From assembly GCA_964492105.1 (NCBI GenBank), contig CAZBJB010000022.1, positions 1 through 24,525 on the forward strand: a DNA stretch of 24,525 bases, written 5' to 3'. The position numbers and the translations under genes were made by a program. The notes under the pieces are model-generated. The model searched no databases. It saw nothing but the letters and a program-made list of their open reading frames with translations, and was not told where the DNA came from. The first letter of the stretch is position 1. The number at the start of each line of letters is the position of its first letter. Of the stretch, positions 1 through 7,681 are shown piece by piece. The DNA comes from JAUZQZ01 sp964492105. GTDB taxonomy: Bacteria; Pseudomonadota; Zetaproteobacteria; Mariprofundales; Mariprofundaceae.

Positions 1-100
1 CGCTGTATTCCGAAGTGATCTCAGCTACCGTCTTTTGTCCCTTGATCGCTTCCAGGGCCACCTGCGCTTTCACCGCTTTGCTATAATGTTTTCGTGTCAT
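1..100 (-). CDS. IS3-family transposase OrfA, N-terminus (partial)
   Basis: The first 33 codons of a transposase gene run off the left edge. The peptide begins MTRKHYSKAVKAQVALEAI and continues KGQKTVAEITSEYS. This is the helix-turn-helix start typical of OrfA of IS3-family elements, which binds the terminal repeats and is normally fused to OrfB by a -1 frameshift. A strong Shine-Dalgarno (AAAGGAG) lies about 8 bases before the ATG at 100. Whether the element is intact cannot be judged from this window. Confidence 0.7.
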   Translation of the reverse strand, partial: MTRKHYSKAVKAQVALEAIKGQKTVAEITSEYS

Positions 101-172
101 CCTCTTCTCCTTTCTGGAGAGAAACACTACCCTTGAATCTACCTTAAGAACCTGTCCTGAATTTGGGATCCA
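1..172 (-). mobile_element. End of an IS3-family insertion sequence (partial)
   Basis: The window opens inside an insertion sequence. A transposase OrfA start lies at 100 reading leftwards, preceded by about 70 bp of non-coding leader that ends near TGGATCCCAAATTCAGGACAG (minus strand, about 152-172). A 5'-TG terminus is usual for IS3-family elements, so I place the end at about 172. The other end and the target duplication are outside the window, so the exact boundary is an estimate. Confidence 0.6.
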
Positions 173-247
173 CTATAGTTCGTTTTGTGGGACGTTCTTG
201 TTGTCTGTGAGGCGCTATGTCGAATATCCAGCGGAAAAGGCTGATGC

Positions 248-276
248 TTGCCATTATCATAAATCAAGACTAGGCT
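248..276 (+). promoter_or_regulatory. Possible promoter for the di-heme peroxidase gene
   Basis: TTGCCA (248-253, five of six matches to the -35 consensus) is followed 17 bases later by TAGGCT (271-276, a poor -10). It lies between the IS end and the peroxidase gene at 326. The rest of 173-325 shows no gene I can support. Confidence 0.25.
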
Positions 277-314
277 TTCCGATCGGAGTGGCGGCGGGAG
301 ATTGTCCACGGTAT

Positions 315-319
315 GGAGG
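315..319 (+). promoter_or_regulatory. Ribosome binding site that sets a TTG start
   Basis: GGAGG lies six bases before TTG at 326. The nearby ATGs (312 and 321) are in another frame; the one at 312 gives only a three-codon ORF. The site therefore argues for TTG-326 as the real start of the peroxidase. Confidence 0.55.
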
Positions 320-325
320 TATGAT

Positions 326-1315
326 TTGCTGCGCACCGCCATCTTTTTCCTGTTTTATACGATTGGCTTTTTGTCCGCTAACGCCGCACCTCCGGCTCAC
401 GCCGCCGCGTGGATGCTTCCCCCTGTTTCCTACCCTTCATCCGATCCTTATAGTGCCGCCAAGGCAAAGCTTGGACGTAAGCTGTTCTTTGATCCACGGC
501 TTTCCGGTAATCCTGCCCAAACATGCGCCACCTGCCATCACCCGGGTCTGGGATGGGCTGATGGTATGGCGCGGACCATGGGAGAAGGACATGCGCTGGG
601 CCGCCATACGCCAAGCCTTATCAACATCGGTTACGCCAAGGCATTTTTCTGGGATGGCCGTGCCACCAGCCTGGAGGACGCCGTCAATCAGGACATCCTT
701 ACCCCGGCCATGGCAGATGCCAAGACACCGCATGACATTGTAATCCATATTGCATCCCTGTCCGGATACCGCAAGGAATTCGCACAGGTCTTTGGCACGA
801 GAGGTGTCACTTTTGATCGTATAACCGATGCCCTTGCAACATTCATCCGTGGCATCGTTTCCGGCCCGAGTCCATTCGACCACTGGTTGAATGGCGATGA
901 TCAGGCTATTTCCGATGGTGCCAAAAAAGGTTTCGCCTTGTTCACGGGCAAAGCCAAATGTGTGCGTTGTCATACCGGCCCGACCTTTACGGATTATCGC
1001 TTTCATAACACAGGTCTCAACAGTGTTGACCCGGGACATTTTGAAATATCGGGCAAGAAAACGGACAGGGATGCGTTCAAGACGAGTGGACTGAGGGACG
1101 TTGCCATCACGCCTCCCTATATGCATAACGGTTCGGAAAAAACGTTGATGGAAGTCATTAACTTTTACAATCGCGGAGGCGACCGGATTGGTCAGGGGAA
1201 CGAACTTTCTCCCCTGAATCTGAGTATTCAGGAAAAACAGGATTTATTGATGTTTCTGCGCAGTCTTACCGGTACGCGGAAGGAAACCACCATCCCCTTG
1301 CTTCCTGTCGGTTAA
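326..1315 (+). CDS. Periplasmic di-heme cytochrome c peroxidase, MauG/CcpA family
   Basis: Probably reduces hydrogen peroxide with electrons from small c-type cytochromes in the periplasm, or acts as a MauG-like oxidase. From the TTG at 326 the protein is 329 residues, the usual length. It opens with a signal peptide (LLRTAIFFLFYTIGFLSANA). Two covalent heme motifs are present: CATCH at about residues 67-71 and CVRCH at about 212-216. Further family landmarks are LGRKLFFDPRLSGN before the first heme and PPYMHNGS near residue 262-269, whose Met is a candidate axial ligand. The in-frame TTG at 302 has no ribosome binding site. Its stop overlaps the convergent icd stop in a shared TTAA. The exact substrate is not readable from sequence; CcpA and MauG types share this fold. 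Confidence 0.88.
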   Translation: MLRTAIFFLFYTIGFLSANAAPPAHAAAWMLPPVSYPSSDPYSAAKAKLGRKLFFDPRLSGNPAQTCATCHHPGLGWADGMARTMGEGHALGRHTPSLINIGYAKAFFWDGRATSLEDAVNQDILTPAMADAKTPHDIVIHIASLSGYRKEFAQVFGTRGVTFDRITDALATFIRGIVSGPSPFDHWLNGDDQAISDGAKKGFALFTGKAKCVRCHTGPTFTDYRFHNTGLNSVDPGHFEISGKKTDRDAFKTSGLRDVAITPPYMHNGSEKTLMEVINFYNRGGDRIGQGNELSPLNLSIQEKQDLLMFLRSLTGTRKETTIPLLPVG

Positions 1316-3048
1316 TAACTCTTCTTGAACTCCGTGCCATGGCACTTCGGGCACGGCGGCACGCGTCCTGTTTTCTTCAAATGAATGTCATGCCTACAGG
1401 AAATACACGTAAGCGTGCCCGCGCTGGTCACCTCGCCTGAACGGCACAGTAGACCCTTTTCGGCGCGACCGGCCACATCGGACAGCACAGAACTGGCGGC
1501 ATGCAACAGTAATGAAATGGATGACAATGCTCCTGCACCGAGACGCGCCGGATTCAGCCGCTCACGCGCTTCATCACGCATGGATCCCGCAAGTTGCGTA
1601 AAATCACGTTCCATAAAACCCTTGAGTTTCTTTCCCTGCTCTTCACTGAATGTGCCAGCAGCCGTTAATTGCTGGCGTGCCTTCTCCAGTGCGGCATGGG
1701 CAAACTCACTGCTTCTTTCTGCTCCGGTCTCAAACAATTCCTTGAAGCGGGCCGCCAACAGATCGTACTGATCAGCTTCTTCACCGGCTTTATCATCCAT
1801 ATGTTCAATGACCGCGTCGCCAAACTCCGATGTGGAAAGCCTGGTCGCACTGTTCATCATGCGATGAAAGTCATAGGTCACCGTTTTGGCGGCAATGGCC
1901 CCGGCAATGCCTTTCTCAACCCTGTCTGCCGCTTCTTCCCATCCCATATAACGGAGCATCATGGCGCCGGAAAGCGTCATGGATGAGGGATTCACCATAT
2001 TCTTACCGGCATATTTCGGTGCGGTTCCATGCGTGGCTTCGAAGATCGCACGACCCGTGTCATAATTGATATTCGCACCCGGCGCAATGCCAATCCCGCC
2101 AACCTGAGCTGCCAGGGCATCGGATAAATAATCACCATTCAGGTTCAGCGTGGCAATGACATCGAACTCCCTGGCGCGTGTCAGAACCTGCTGCAACGCA
2201 ATATCCGCAATCGCATCCTTGACGACAATCCCGTTTGGCAATTTGCACCACGGGCCGTCATCAATCTCTCGCGCGTTAAACTCACGCTTGGCCAGTTCAT
2301 ATCCCCAGTTACGGAACCCTCCCTCCGTGTATTTCATGATATTGCCCTTGTGGATAAGGGTGACCGATTGAAGTTTGTGCTCAATGGCATATCGGATCGC
2401 TGCTCGAACCAGGCGTTCCGTTCCCTCACGACTGACCGGCTTGATGCCGATAGCGGAGGTTTCCGGAAACCGGATTTTGGTGACGTTCATTTCATCCCGC
2501 AGGAAATCAATCACCTTCCTGACTTCAGGGGAACCTTCCGGCCATTCGATACCGGCATAGATATCCTCGGTATTTTCGCGAAAAATAGCCATATCCACAT
2601 CTTCAGGACGCTTTACCGGCGATGGCACGCCCGCATAATACTTCACGGGCCGCAGGCATACATACAAATCCAGCGTTTGCCGAATCGCTACGTTCAATGA
2701 ACCCATCCCGCCTCCGACAGGTGTGGTTAACGGACCTTTAATGCCTATCAGATATTCACGCAAGGCATCCAGCGTGTCCTTGGGCAACCAGGCATCATCC
2801 GTCTGTCCATAGTGATTCCACGCCTTTTCGCCGGCATACACCTCCATCCAGGCAATCCTGCGTTTACCTCCATAGGATTTTTCCACCGCCGCGTCGAGGA
2901 TGCGATGCGTAGCACGCCATATATCCGGTCCGATACCATCACCCTCAATAAAGGTTACAATCGGCTGATCCGGGACATCCAGCGCCCCGCCTTTACCCAT
3001 GGTAATCTTTTCGCCGAACTCAGGTGGTCGGATGTTCGAATGGCTCAT
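1312..3048 (-). CDS. icd: NADP-isocitrate dehydrogenase with C-terminal zinc-ribbon (DUF1451/YbeL-like) extension
   Basis: Oxidative decarboxylation of isocitrate to 2-oxoglutarate in the TCA cycle. Residues 1-420 are a full bacterial isocitrate dehydrogenase: GSLNVAIRQ with Ser117 (equivalent to the E. coli phosphorylated Ser113), and K345, Y346, V352, Y392 and R396, which match the NADP-specificity set. The protein is 578 residues rather than about 420. Residues 424-530 are helical and charged, then GLLCRSGEVTSAGTLTC leads into a zinc ribbon with C548, C551, C566 and C569. That tail resembles the YbeL/DUF1451 family, where CxxC pairs follow a helical region. The reading frame is continuous. 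ATG at 3048 was chosen because family homology starts there (MSHSNIRPPEFGEKITM); it lies four bases after the lipoprotein stop, suggesting translational coupling. An aceK gene is not in the window. Confidence 0.92.
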   Translation of the reverse strand: MSHSNIRPPEFGEKITMGKGGALDVPDQPIVTFIEGDGIGPDIWRATHRILDAAVEKSYGGKRRIAWMEVYAGEKAWNHYGQTDDAWLPKDTLDALREYLIGIKGPLTTPVGGGMGSLNVAIRQTLDLYVCLRPVKYYAGVPSPVKRPEDVDMAIFRENTEDIYAGIEWPEGSPEVRKVIDFLRDEMNVTKIRFPETSAIGIKPVSREGTERLVRAAIRYAIEHKLQSVTLIHKGNIMKYTEGGFRNWGYELAKREFNAREIDDGPWCKLPNGIVVKDAIADIALQQVLTRAREFDVIATLNLNGDYLSDALAAQVGGIGIAPGANINYDTGRAIFEATHGTAPKYAGKNMVNPSSMTLSGAMMLRYMGWEEAADRVEKGIAGAIAAKTVTYDFHRMMNSATRLSTSEFGDAVIEHMDDKAGEEADQYDLLAARFKELFETGAERSSEFAHAALEKARQQLTAAGTFSEEQGKKLKGFMERDFTQLAGSMRDEARERLNPARLGAGALSSISLLLHAASSVLSDVAGRAEKGLLCRSGEVTSAGTLTCISCRHDIHLKKTGRVPPCPKCHGTEFKKSY

Positions 3049-3052
3049 GTTA

Positions 3053-3343
3053 TTACTGCCTTTTCTGTTTAAGTTTTGCCGCCATCCGGGCTTTTCGCCT
3101 GGCTTCCACTGCCAGGCGGCGCGCCCGTTCATAATGTTCTTTACCAATGGAATGCGCGGCTTCCGCAAGGGATCGTTCCGCGCTCTTTAACGATGTGGCA
3201 GCTTCAGGCCCTCCATTGGGAAGGCTTTTGGCGATACTAATAGCCGAGCGCGCAGCAGCCATTTCCTGCACCGGTGGGCTGGTTGCACACGCTGCCAGTA
3301 TAAACATCACGATGAGTAATCCCTGCTGCATACCTTGCATCAT
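3053..3343 (-). CDS. Small DUF4398-like lipoprotein
   Basis: A short outer- or inner-membrane lipoprotein of about 96 residues. It starts MMQGMQQGLLIVMFILAAC, a signal peptide ending in a lipobox (LAAC), followed by a periplasmic helical region rich in Ala, Glu, Arg and Lys with regularly spaced Ala (LAEAAHSIGKEHYERARRLA). This pattern fits the DUF4398 family, whose function is unknown. It lies between aspS (32 bases upstream) and icd (4 bases downstream) on the same strand, so the three are probably co-transcribed. The start is uncertain: ATGs at 3343, 3340 and 3331 all precede the signal peptide, none has a clear ribosome binding site, and a TTG at 3388 would overlap aspS. Confidence 0.7.
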   Translation of the reverse strand: MMQGMQQGLLIVMFILAACATSPPVQEMAAARSAISIAKSLPNGGPEAATSLKSAERSLAEAAHSIGKEHYERARRLAVEARRKARMAAKLKQKRQ

Positions 3344-3374
3344 TAAACGTCGAAAGCACTTTGTCAAAGCGTAA

Positions 3375-5159
3375 CTATGCAGGAACAACCACCCGGCGTT
3401 TTCTTAGGCCAAGCTCTTTCAATTGATCTTCTCCCACTTCCGATGGCGCTTCGCACATCAAGTCAGCCGCCCGCTGTGTTTTGGGGAAAGCAATGACATC
3501 GCGAATGGATTCCGCGCCCAACATTAACGCCAGCACACGATCCAGGCCAAAGGCCAGACCACCGTGTGGCGGTGCGCCATATTTGAGGGCATTCAACAGG
3601 AAGCCAAATTTTCTTTGTGCTTCATCATCACTGATTTGCAGTGCCTGAAATACCTTTGACTGTATTTCAGGGTCATGAATACGAATGGAGCCACCGCCGA
3701 TTTCAGTTCCATTCCATACCAGATCGTAGGCCTGGGAACGCATACTCAAAGGATTGGAGCTCAGAAGATGCGTATCTTCCCGTACCGGCGCGGTAAATGG
3801 ATGGTGCAGCGCTTCCGGACGTTTTTCATCATCATTCCATCCAAACATCGGAAAATCCACCACCCACACGAAATTATGATCCCCTTCATGAGACCATCCA
3901 AGATCATGGCCAAGCTTTACCCTTAGGTGCCCCAGCGCATCATTCACAACCTTCGTATCCCCGGCGCCAAAGAACAGCAGATCACCATCTCTCGCACCAC
4001 ATCGGGATAATAAATCCTTCAGCACCGAATCGGGCAGAAATTTCACAATCGGCGACTGCAGCCCGCCGGGAATATCAATGACGTCGTTTACCTTGATCCA
4101 TGCCAGACCTTTTGCGCCATAAATACCAACAAAAGTGGCATAATCGTCAATCTGTTTGCGCGTGAGTTTGCCGCCATCGGGCACACGCAGCACCTTTACC
4201 AACCCCCCCTTGTCGGCCGGATCACGAAACACCTTGAATGCGACCTGCTTCATCAAATTGGTGATATCCGTGTGCTCCAGTCCGAAGCGAAGGTCGGGCC
4301 GATCAAGGCCATATTTTTCCATGGCCTCACAATAGCCAATCCTGGCAAACGGTGTTTCCAGCCTTACATCCAATCCTGCCTCGAACATGGCGGAAATCAG
4401 GCCCTCAGCCACGTGCATCACATCATCCTGCGTCACGAAGGACATCTCCAGATCAATCTGGGTGAACTCCGGCTGACGATCCGCACGCAAATCCTCATCG
4501 CGAAAACAGCGCGCAATCTGGTAATAGCGATCCATACCCGCCACCATTAACAATTGTTTGAAGATTTGCGGGCTTTGTGGCAAGGCATAAAATGATCCCG
4601 GATAAATACGTGAAGGCACCAGATAGTCACGCGCGCCTTCCGGCGTCGACTTATTCAAAATCGGCGTTTCAATCTCAAGGAAGTCCCGTGAATCCAGATA
4701 ATTTCGCGCCGCATGTGTTACCCTGTGCCTGATCGCCATGTTTGCTTGCATCCGTGGACGGCGTAAATCCAGATAACGGTATTCCAGGCGGTGCTGTTCG
4801 CTCGCGTCGCAATCATCTTCAATCTGAAAGGGTGGCGTTTCCGCCCGATTCAACAGCAGAATCTCATGTGCTTTCACTTCAATCGCACCGGTCGCCAGCC
4901 TGGAGTTGACGGTTTCCGGTGAACGGGAGATGACTTTTCCCAGCACTTCAACCACATCCTGCTGCCGCAGGCCATGCGCCAGTTTATGGATTTCAGGCGT
5001 ATCCGGATGTGCCACCACCTGCACCAGACCGAAGCGATCACGCACATCAAGGAATACGACGCCACCATGGTCGCGGTTCGTCTGTACCCAGCCATAAAGC
5101 CGAACATTCTGGCCGATCTGATCGGCTTTGAGACTACCGCAACGGGTACGCTGTGCCAT
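3375..5159 (-). CDS. aspS: Aspartyl-tRNA synthetase, probably non-discriminating
   Basis: Attaches aspartate to tRNA-Asp and, if non-discriminating, also to tRNA-Asn for amidation by GatCAB. The 594-residue protein has the bacterial-type layout: N-terminal anticodon-binding OB fold (GWVQTNRDHGGVVFLDVRDR), catalytic core with motif 2 (ARCFRDEDLRADRQPEFTQI), the bacterial GAD insert, and motif 3 (GLAFGLDRVLAL). His31 sits where non-discriminating AspRS of Pseudomonas type has His and the discriminating E. coli enzyme has Leu. The start is fixed by a strong AGGAGG (5169-5174) nine bases before ATG. The lipoprotein and icd genes follow on the same strand. Confidence 0.96.
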   Translation of the reverse strand: MAQRTRCGSLKADQIGQNVRLYGWVQTNRDHGGVVFLDVRDRFGLVQVVAHPDTPEIHKLAHGLRQQDVVEVLGKVISRSPETVNSRLATGAIEVKAHEILLLNRAETPPFQIEDDCDASEQHRLEYRYLDLRRPRMQANMAIRHRVTHAARNYLDSRDFLEIETPILNKSTPEGARDYLVPSRIYPGSFYALPQSPQIFKQLLMVAGMDRYYQIARCFRDEDLRADRQPEFTQIDLEMSFVTQDDVMHVAEGLISAMFEAGLDVRLETPFARIGYCEAMEKYGLDRPDLRFGLEHTDITNLMKQVAFKVFRDPADKGGLVKVLRVPDGGKLTRKQIDDYATFVGIYGAKGLAWIKVNDVIDIPGGLQSPIVKFLPDSVLKDLLSRCGARDGDLLFFGAGDTKVVNDALGHLRVKLGHDLGWSHEGDHNFVWVVDFPMFGWNDDEKRPEALHHPFTAPVREDTHLLSSNPLSMRSQAYDLVWNGTEIGGGSIRIHDPEIQSKVFQALQISDDEAQRKFGFLLNALKYGAPPHGGLAFGLDRVLALMLGAESIRDVIAFPKTQRAADLMCEAPSEVGEDQLKELGLRKRRVVVPA

Positions 5160-5203
5160 CGCTGAAAACCTCCTGAATAAAGGCGGTGCAGCTTACGCTG
5201 CTG

Positions 5204-5212
5204 ATCATACCA
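5204..5212 (-). promoter_or_regulatory. Candidate extended -10 promoter of aspS
   Basis: On the minus strand TGGTATGAT is an extended -10 element (TGn before TATGAT), about 45 bases before the aspS start. No good -35 is visible, which is tolerated by extended -10 promoters. A small hairpin (GCAGC-TTAC-GCTGC on the plus strand, 5188-5201) falls in the resulting leader. Confidence 0.35.
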
Positions 5213-5237
5213 TGCAAAGCGATAAACGTAGTGATGA

Positions 5238-6380
5238 TCATGATGCAGTGGACAATCGGGTGACTATCCTGACTGCTTCCTCAAGATATGCGTCAGAAAC
5301 ATAGAAATGCGGGGAAAAGCGGATACCTCCACCCCTGAACGCACAGATCACCCGCTGCTGCATCAATTGTGAATGAATATATTCATGTCCTGCCCTGTTG
5401 ATGCCCCTGAAACGAACATTGACGATACCAGCAAAACGATCGGGTTCACGCGGTGTCAACAGTTCGGTTCCCGGTGCCTGCTCAAGCATACGCATCAATA
5501 CCCGTGCGCGATCCAGCACACACCGTTCAATCTCACGCATCCCCACTTCTTCCAGTAGCGAAAGACTGGCATTGAGTGCGTGAATCCCAAGCATATTGAG
5601 GCTTCCCGGCTCAAAACGGCGAGCGCTCTTCGCAGCTTGCCAGTCGTGCCGGTCAAAATCCCCTGCCTGTTCCACCATATGCCAGCCAAACTGGCTCAGC
5701 TTCAACTGATCTCGCAGTTCAGATCGAATGTAAAAAAGGGCCAGACCTTCGGATCCCAGCATCCATTTGTGCCCGTCCGCCACGACCACATCCGCATGGC
5801 AGGCTTGTGCATCGAAGCGTAACGCACCAAGACTTTGTATGGCATCAACACAAAAAATAATGCCATTGTCCCGGCAAAATGCACCCAGACGCTTAAGATG
5901 CAGCCTCAGGCCGGAAGCATACTGCACGGAACTGACCGTCAGCAGACGGGTGTTCGTATCACAAAGCGCCAGTATGGCTGATTCAGGATCATCATTGTCG
6001 AGATCGGCCAGATAAAGGTTCACACCCCTGCCCTTCAATGATTCCCATACCATGCGATTGGATGGAAATTCCCGATTGGTGGAAACGATATTGTCATCCG
6101 GCCGCCAGTCCAGCCCATAAGCCAGCAAGGACAGCCCCTCGGAGGTGTTCTTGACGAGTGCAATATCGTCTCGGCTGACTGCATTCACCAAACGTTGCAG
6201 CCTGCCCCGCAGTTCGCGCTCGATATCCAGCCAGCGCGGATAATCCGCCGCCCCCTGCCGCATATTTTCTTCGGCAAAGGCCTTGACCGCTTCACAGGTT
6301 TTCCGGGGCCATACGCCCACGGCGGCGTGGTTCAGGTAGATCAGGCCATCCCTCAGTGGAAACTCATTCTTCCAGTGCAT
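5238..6380 (-). CDS. Class V (NifS/isopenicillin-N-epimerase-like) PLP enzyme
   Basis: A 380-residue pyridoxal-phosphate enzyme of aminotransferase class V. The Schiff-base lysine lies in ADGHKWMLGSEG (about residue 205). The PLP-ring Asp and its partner Gln are in FCVDAIQSLG (about 179-182). NTSEGLSLLAYGL forms the phosphate-binding region and RFEPGSLN the C-terminal small-domain entry. The sequence resembles isopenicillin-N-epimerase-like and cysteine-desulfurase-like members. It lacks an obvious mobile Cys loop like that of IscS, so I do not call it a desulfurase. ATG at 6380 is preferred over TTG at 6383; no strong ribosome binding site is present. A 26-bp palindrome sits ten bases upstream. 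The substrate is unknown. It lies between ppa and aspS on the same strand. Confidence 0.85.
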   Translation of the reverse strand: MHWKNEFPLRDGLIYLNHAAVGVWPRKTCEAVKAFAEENMRQGAADYPRWLDIERELRGRLQRLVNAVSRDDIALVKNTSEGLSLLAYGLDWRPDDNIVSTNREFPSNRMVWESLKGRGVNLYLADLDNDDPESAILALCDTNTRLLTVSSVQYASGLRLHLKRLGAFCRDNGIIFCVDAIQSLGALRFDAQACHADVVVADGHKWMLGSEGLALFYIRSELRDQLKLSQFGWHMVEQAGDFDRHDWQAAKSARRFEPGSLNMLGIHALNASLSLLEEVGMREIERCVLDRARVLMRMLEQAPGTELLTPREPDRFAGIVNVRFRGINRAGHEYIHSQLMQQRVICAFRGGGIRFSPHFYVSDAYLEEAVRIVTRLSTAS

Positions 6381-6390
6381 CAATGATTAG

Positions 6391-6416
6391 CGCCACATCA
6401 CCATGGGGATGTGGCG
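6391..6416. other. 26-bp palindrome upstream of the class V enzyme gene
   Basis: CGCCACATC-ACCATGGG-GATGTGGCG has perfect 9-bp arms, and the centre contains CCATGG. It lies 10 bases before the class V enzyme start and about 90 bases after the ppa stop. No T-run follows on either strand, so an intrinsic terminator is unlikely. It may be an operator or a leader hairpin. Confidence 0.5.
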
Positions 6417-6502
6417 AAGACCTCCTGTTGCGTCGTACCCTCGGCCAGACCCGCCATAATTGTTATTGTCACGTATTCTGTCCCCTCGAATGAATATCCG
6501 GA

Positions 6503-7033
6503 CTAGACGGGCTGATATCGTGCAATCGAGTCCATGATTTCACGCTTGGCGGTATCCAGGCCTTGCCAGCCTTGTACTTTCACCCATTTACCAGGTTCCA
6601 GATCCTTATAATGTTCGAAGAAGTGTTGAATCTGATCAAGCAGGAATTTCGGCATATCTTCAGGGCCGCCTACATGGTCATAAATGGGATTTACACCGGA
6701 CACAGGTACAGCCAGCACCTTGGCGTCGATACCTTTTTCATCCTCCATTGCAAGCACACCCACGGGACGGCACGGCACGACACAACCGATAACCAATGAG
6801 AACTTGCATACCACCAGCGCATCGACCGGATCACCATCCTCGGACAGTGTGTTTGGTACGAAACCATAATTACACGGATAATGCATAGCCGTATGCATAA
6901 AGCGGTCGACAAAGAATGCGTGCGATTCCTTGTTCAGTTCATATTTGACCGGATCGGCGTGTTGCGGCACCTCAATAATCACATTGATGTCTTCGGGTGG
7001 ATTGTTGCCCGCGGGGATTTTGCTGATGTCCAT
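6503..7033 (-). CDS. ppa: Inorganic pyrophosphatase, family I
   Basis: Hydrolyses pyrophosphate to orthophosphate in the cytoplasm, pulling biosynthetic reactions forward. The 176-residue length matches E. coli Ppa. Active-site residues are all present: E21 and K30 in IEVPQHADPVKYE, Y56 in NYGFVP, the metal-binding signature DGDPVD (D66, D68, D71), and D98, D103 and K105 in MEDEKGIDAKV. The start ATG at 7033 is chosen from homology (MDISKIPAGNNPPEDINVII) and a GGAGAG ribosome binding site just upstream. The frame stays open for another 134 codons upstream, but that part is not pyrophosphatase-like. It is divergent from the L,D-transpeptidase gene. Confidence 0.96.
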   Translation of the reverse strand: MDISKIPAGNNPPEDINVIIEVPQHADPVKYELNKESHAFFVDRFMHTAMHYPCNYGFVPNTLSEDGDPVDALVVCKFSLVIGCVVPCRPVGVLAMEDEKGIDAKVLAVPVSGVNPIYDHVGGPEDMPKFLLDQIQHFFEHYKDLEPGKWVKVQGWQGLDTAKREIMDSIARYQPV

Positions 7034-7122
7034 GCTCTCTCCATAAAAATGAATTTGGCAGTCTGCTAACCTTCCGGCTCCATTCGCCTGTGCGGGCTCA
7101 GTTCGCCGGACTGCTAACGGAG

Positions 7123-7150
7123 ATTGTAGGCAAACAACCGCCCGATACAA
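7123..7150 (-). promoter_or_regulatory. Candidate promoter of ppa
   Basis: On the minus strand TTGTAT (7145-7150) is followed after 16 bases by TACAAT (7123-7128, five of six matches to -10). This would give a leader of about 85 bases for ppa. The leader holds two copies of CTGCTAAC (7063-7070 and 7111-7118, plus strand), of unknown meaning. Confidence 0.4.
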
Positions 7151-7189
7151 GCTATCTCTGTTTATGTTGCTGCCGGTAGATGTTATGCT

Positions 7190-7681
7190 TTGCAGGTGAT
7201 TATTATTTCCATCGCCGAGCAGTTGCTCTATCACCGCCGCAGGACGGGTGTTTTTTATGCATATCCCGTCTCCACCGCCATCGCGGGCTCCGGCAACATC
7301 AACGGTAGCCTGAAGACGCCACTTGGAATGCATCGTATCTGTGACAGGATCGGAGAAGGCCTGCCATTTTTCACTGCCTTCGTCGGTCGCATACCCATCG
7401 GTATTTATGATCCGGCACATGATGATCACGGCCATGACTGGATACTGACCCGTATTTTATGGCTGGAAGGCATGGAAACAGGAAAAAACAGACGTGGCTG
7501 CGTGGACACGAGATCGCGTTTCATTTATATCCACGGCACGCATGATGAGGCTAGGATCGGTATGCCAGCTTCGCGTGGCTGCATCCGTATGCGCAATGCG
7601 GACATGCTGGAATTGTTTGAGCATGCACATATCGGCGAAATCATCCACATGAATAGTTCAGGAGACAACATTCTTGTTTAA
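7190..7681 (+). CDS. L,D-transpeptidase (YkuD domain) without signal peptide
   Basis: YkuD-family enzymes make 3-3 crosslinks in peptidoglycan or anchor proteins to it, using an active-site cysteine. This 163-residue protein is essentially one YkuD domain: YPVSTAIAGSGNINGS near the start, DWILTRILWL, and the catalytic block IHGTHDEARIGMPASRGCIRM with H115, G116 and C131. No signal peptide or membrane segment precedes the domain, which matches a known short subgroup but leaves its export unexplained. The start is uncertain: TTG at 7190 or GTG at 7196, neither with a clear ribosome binding site. No ATG in this frame lies near the start of the domain. Its stop overlaps the start of the biotin carboxylase gene by eight bases. 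Confidence 0.85.
   Translation: MQVIIISIAEQLLYHRRRTGVFYAYPVSTAIAGSGNINGSLKTPLGMHRICDRIGEGLPFFTAFVGRIPIGIYDPAHDDHGHDWILTRILWLEGMETGKNRRGCVDTRSRFIYIHGTHDEARIGMPASRGCIRMRNADMLELFEHAHIGEIIHMNSSGDNILV
7660..7664 (+). promoter_or_regulatory. Ribosome binding site for a TTG start
   Basis: AGGAG lies nine bases before TTG at 7674, inside the end of the L,D-transpeptidase gene. It supports the TTG as start of the biotin carboxylase subunit, where homology (FNRILIANRGE) begins at once. Confidence 0.6.

Noticed and set aside
139..342. 67-residue minus-strand ORF between the IS end and the peroxidase gene
   Set aside because: It runs across the IS boundary, has no ribosome binding site and resembles no family I know.
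437..1126. Long minus-strand ORF inside the peroxidase gene
   Set aside because: Antisense shadow of a gene with clear heme motifs; no recognisable domain.
6398..6457. 19-codon minus-strand ORF (MAGLAEGTTQQ...) ending in the palindrome upstream of the class V enzyme gene
   Set aside because: No ribosome binding site and no homology I can recall; kept only as a weak leader-peptide possibility.
7073..7110. Leader hairpin or riboswitch in front of ppa
   Set aside because: Only six paired bases (TCCGGC/GCCGGA) over a 26-base loop; no known riboswitch pattern.
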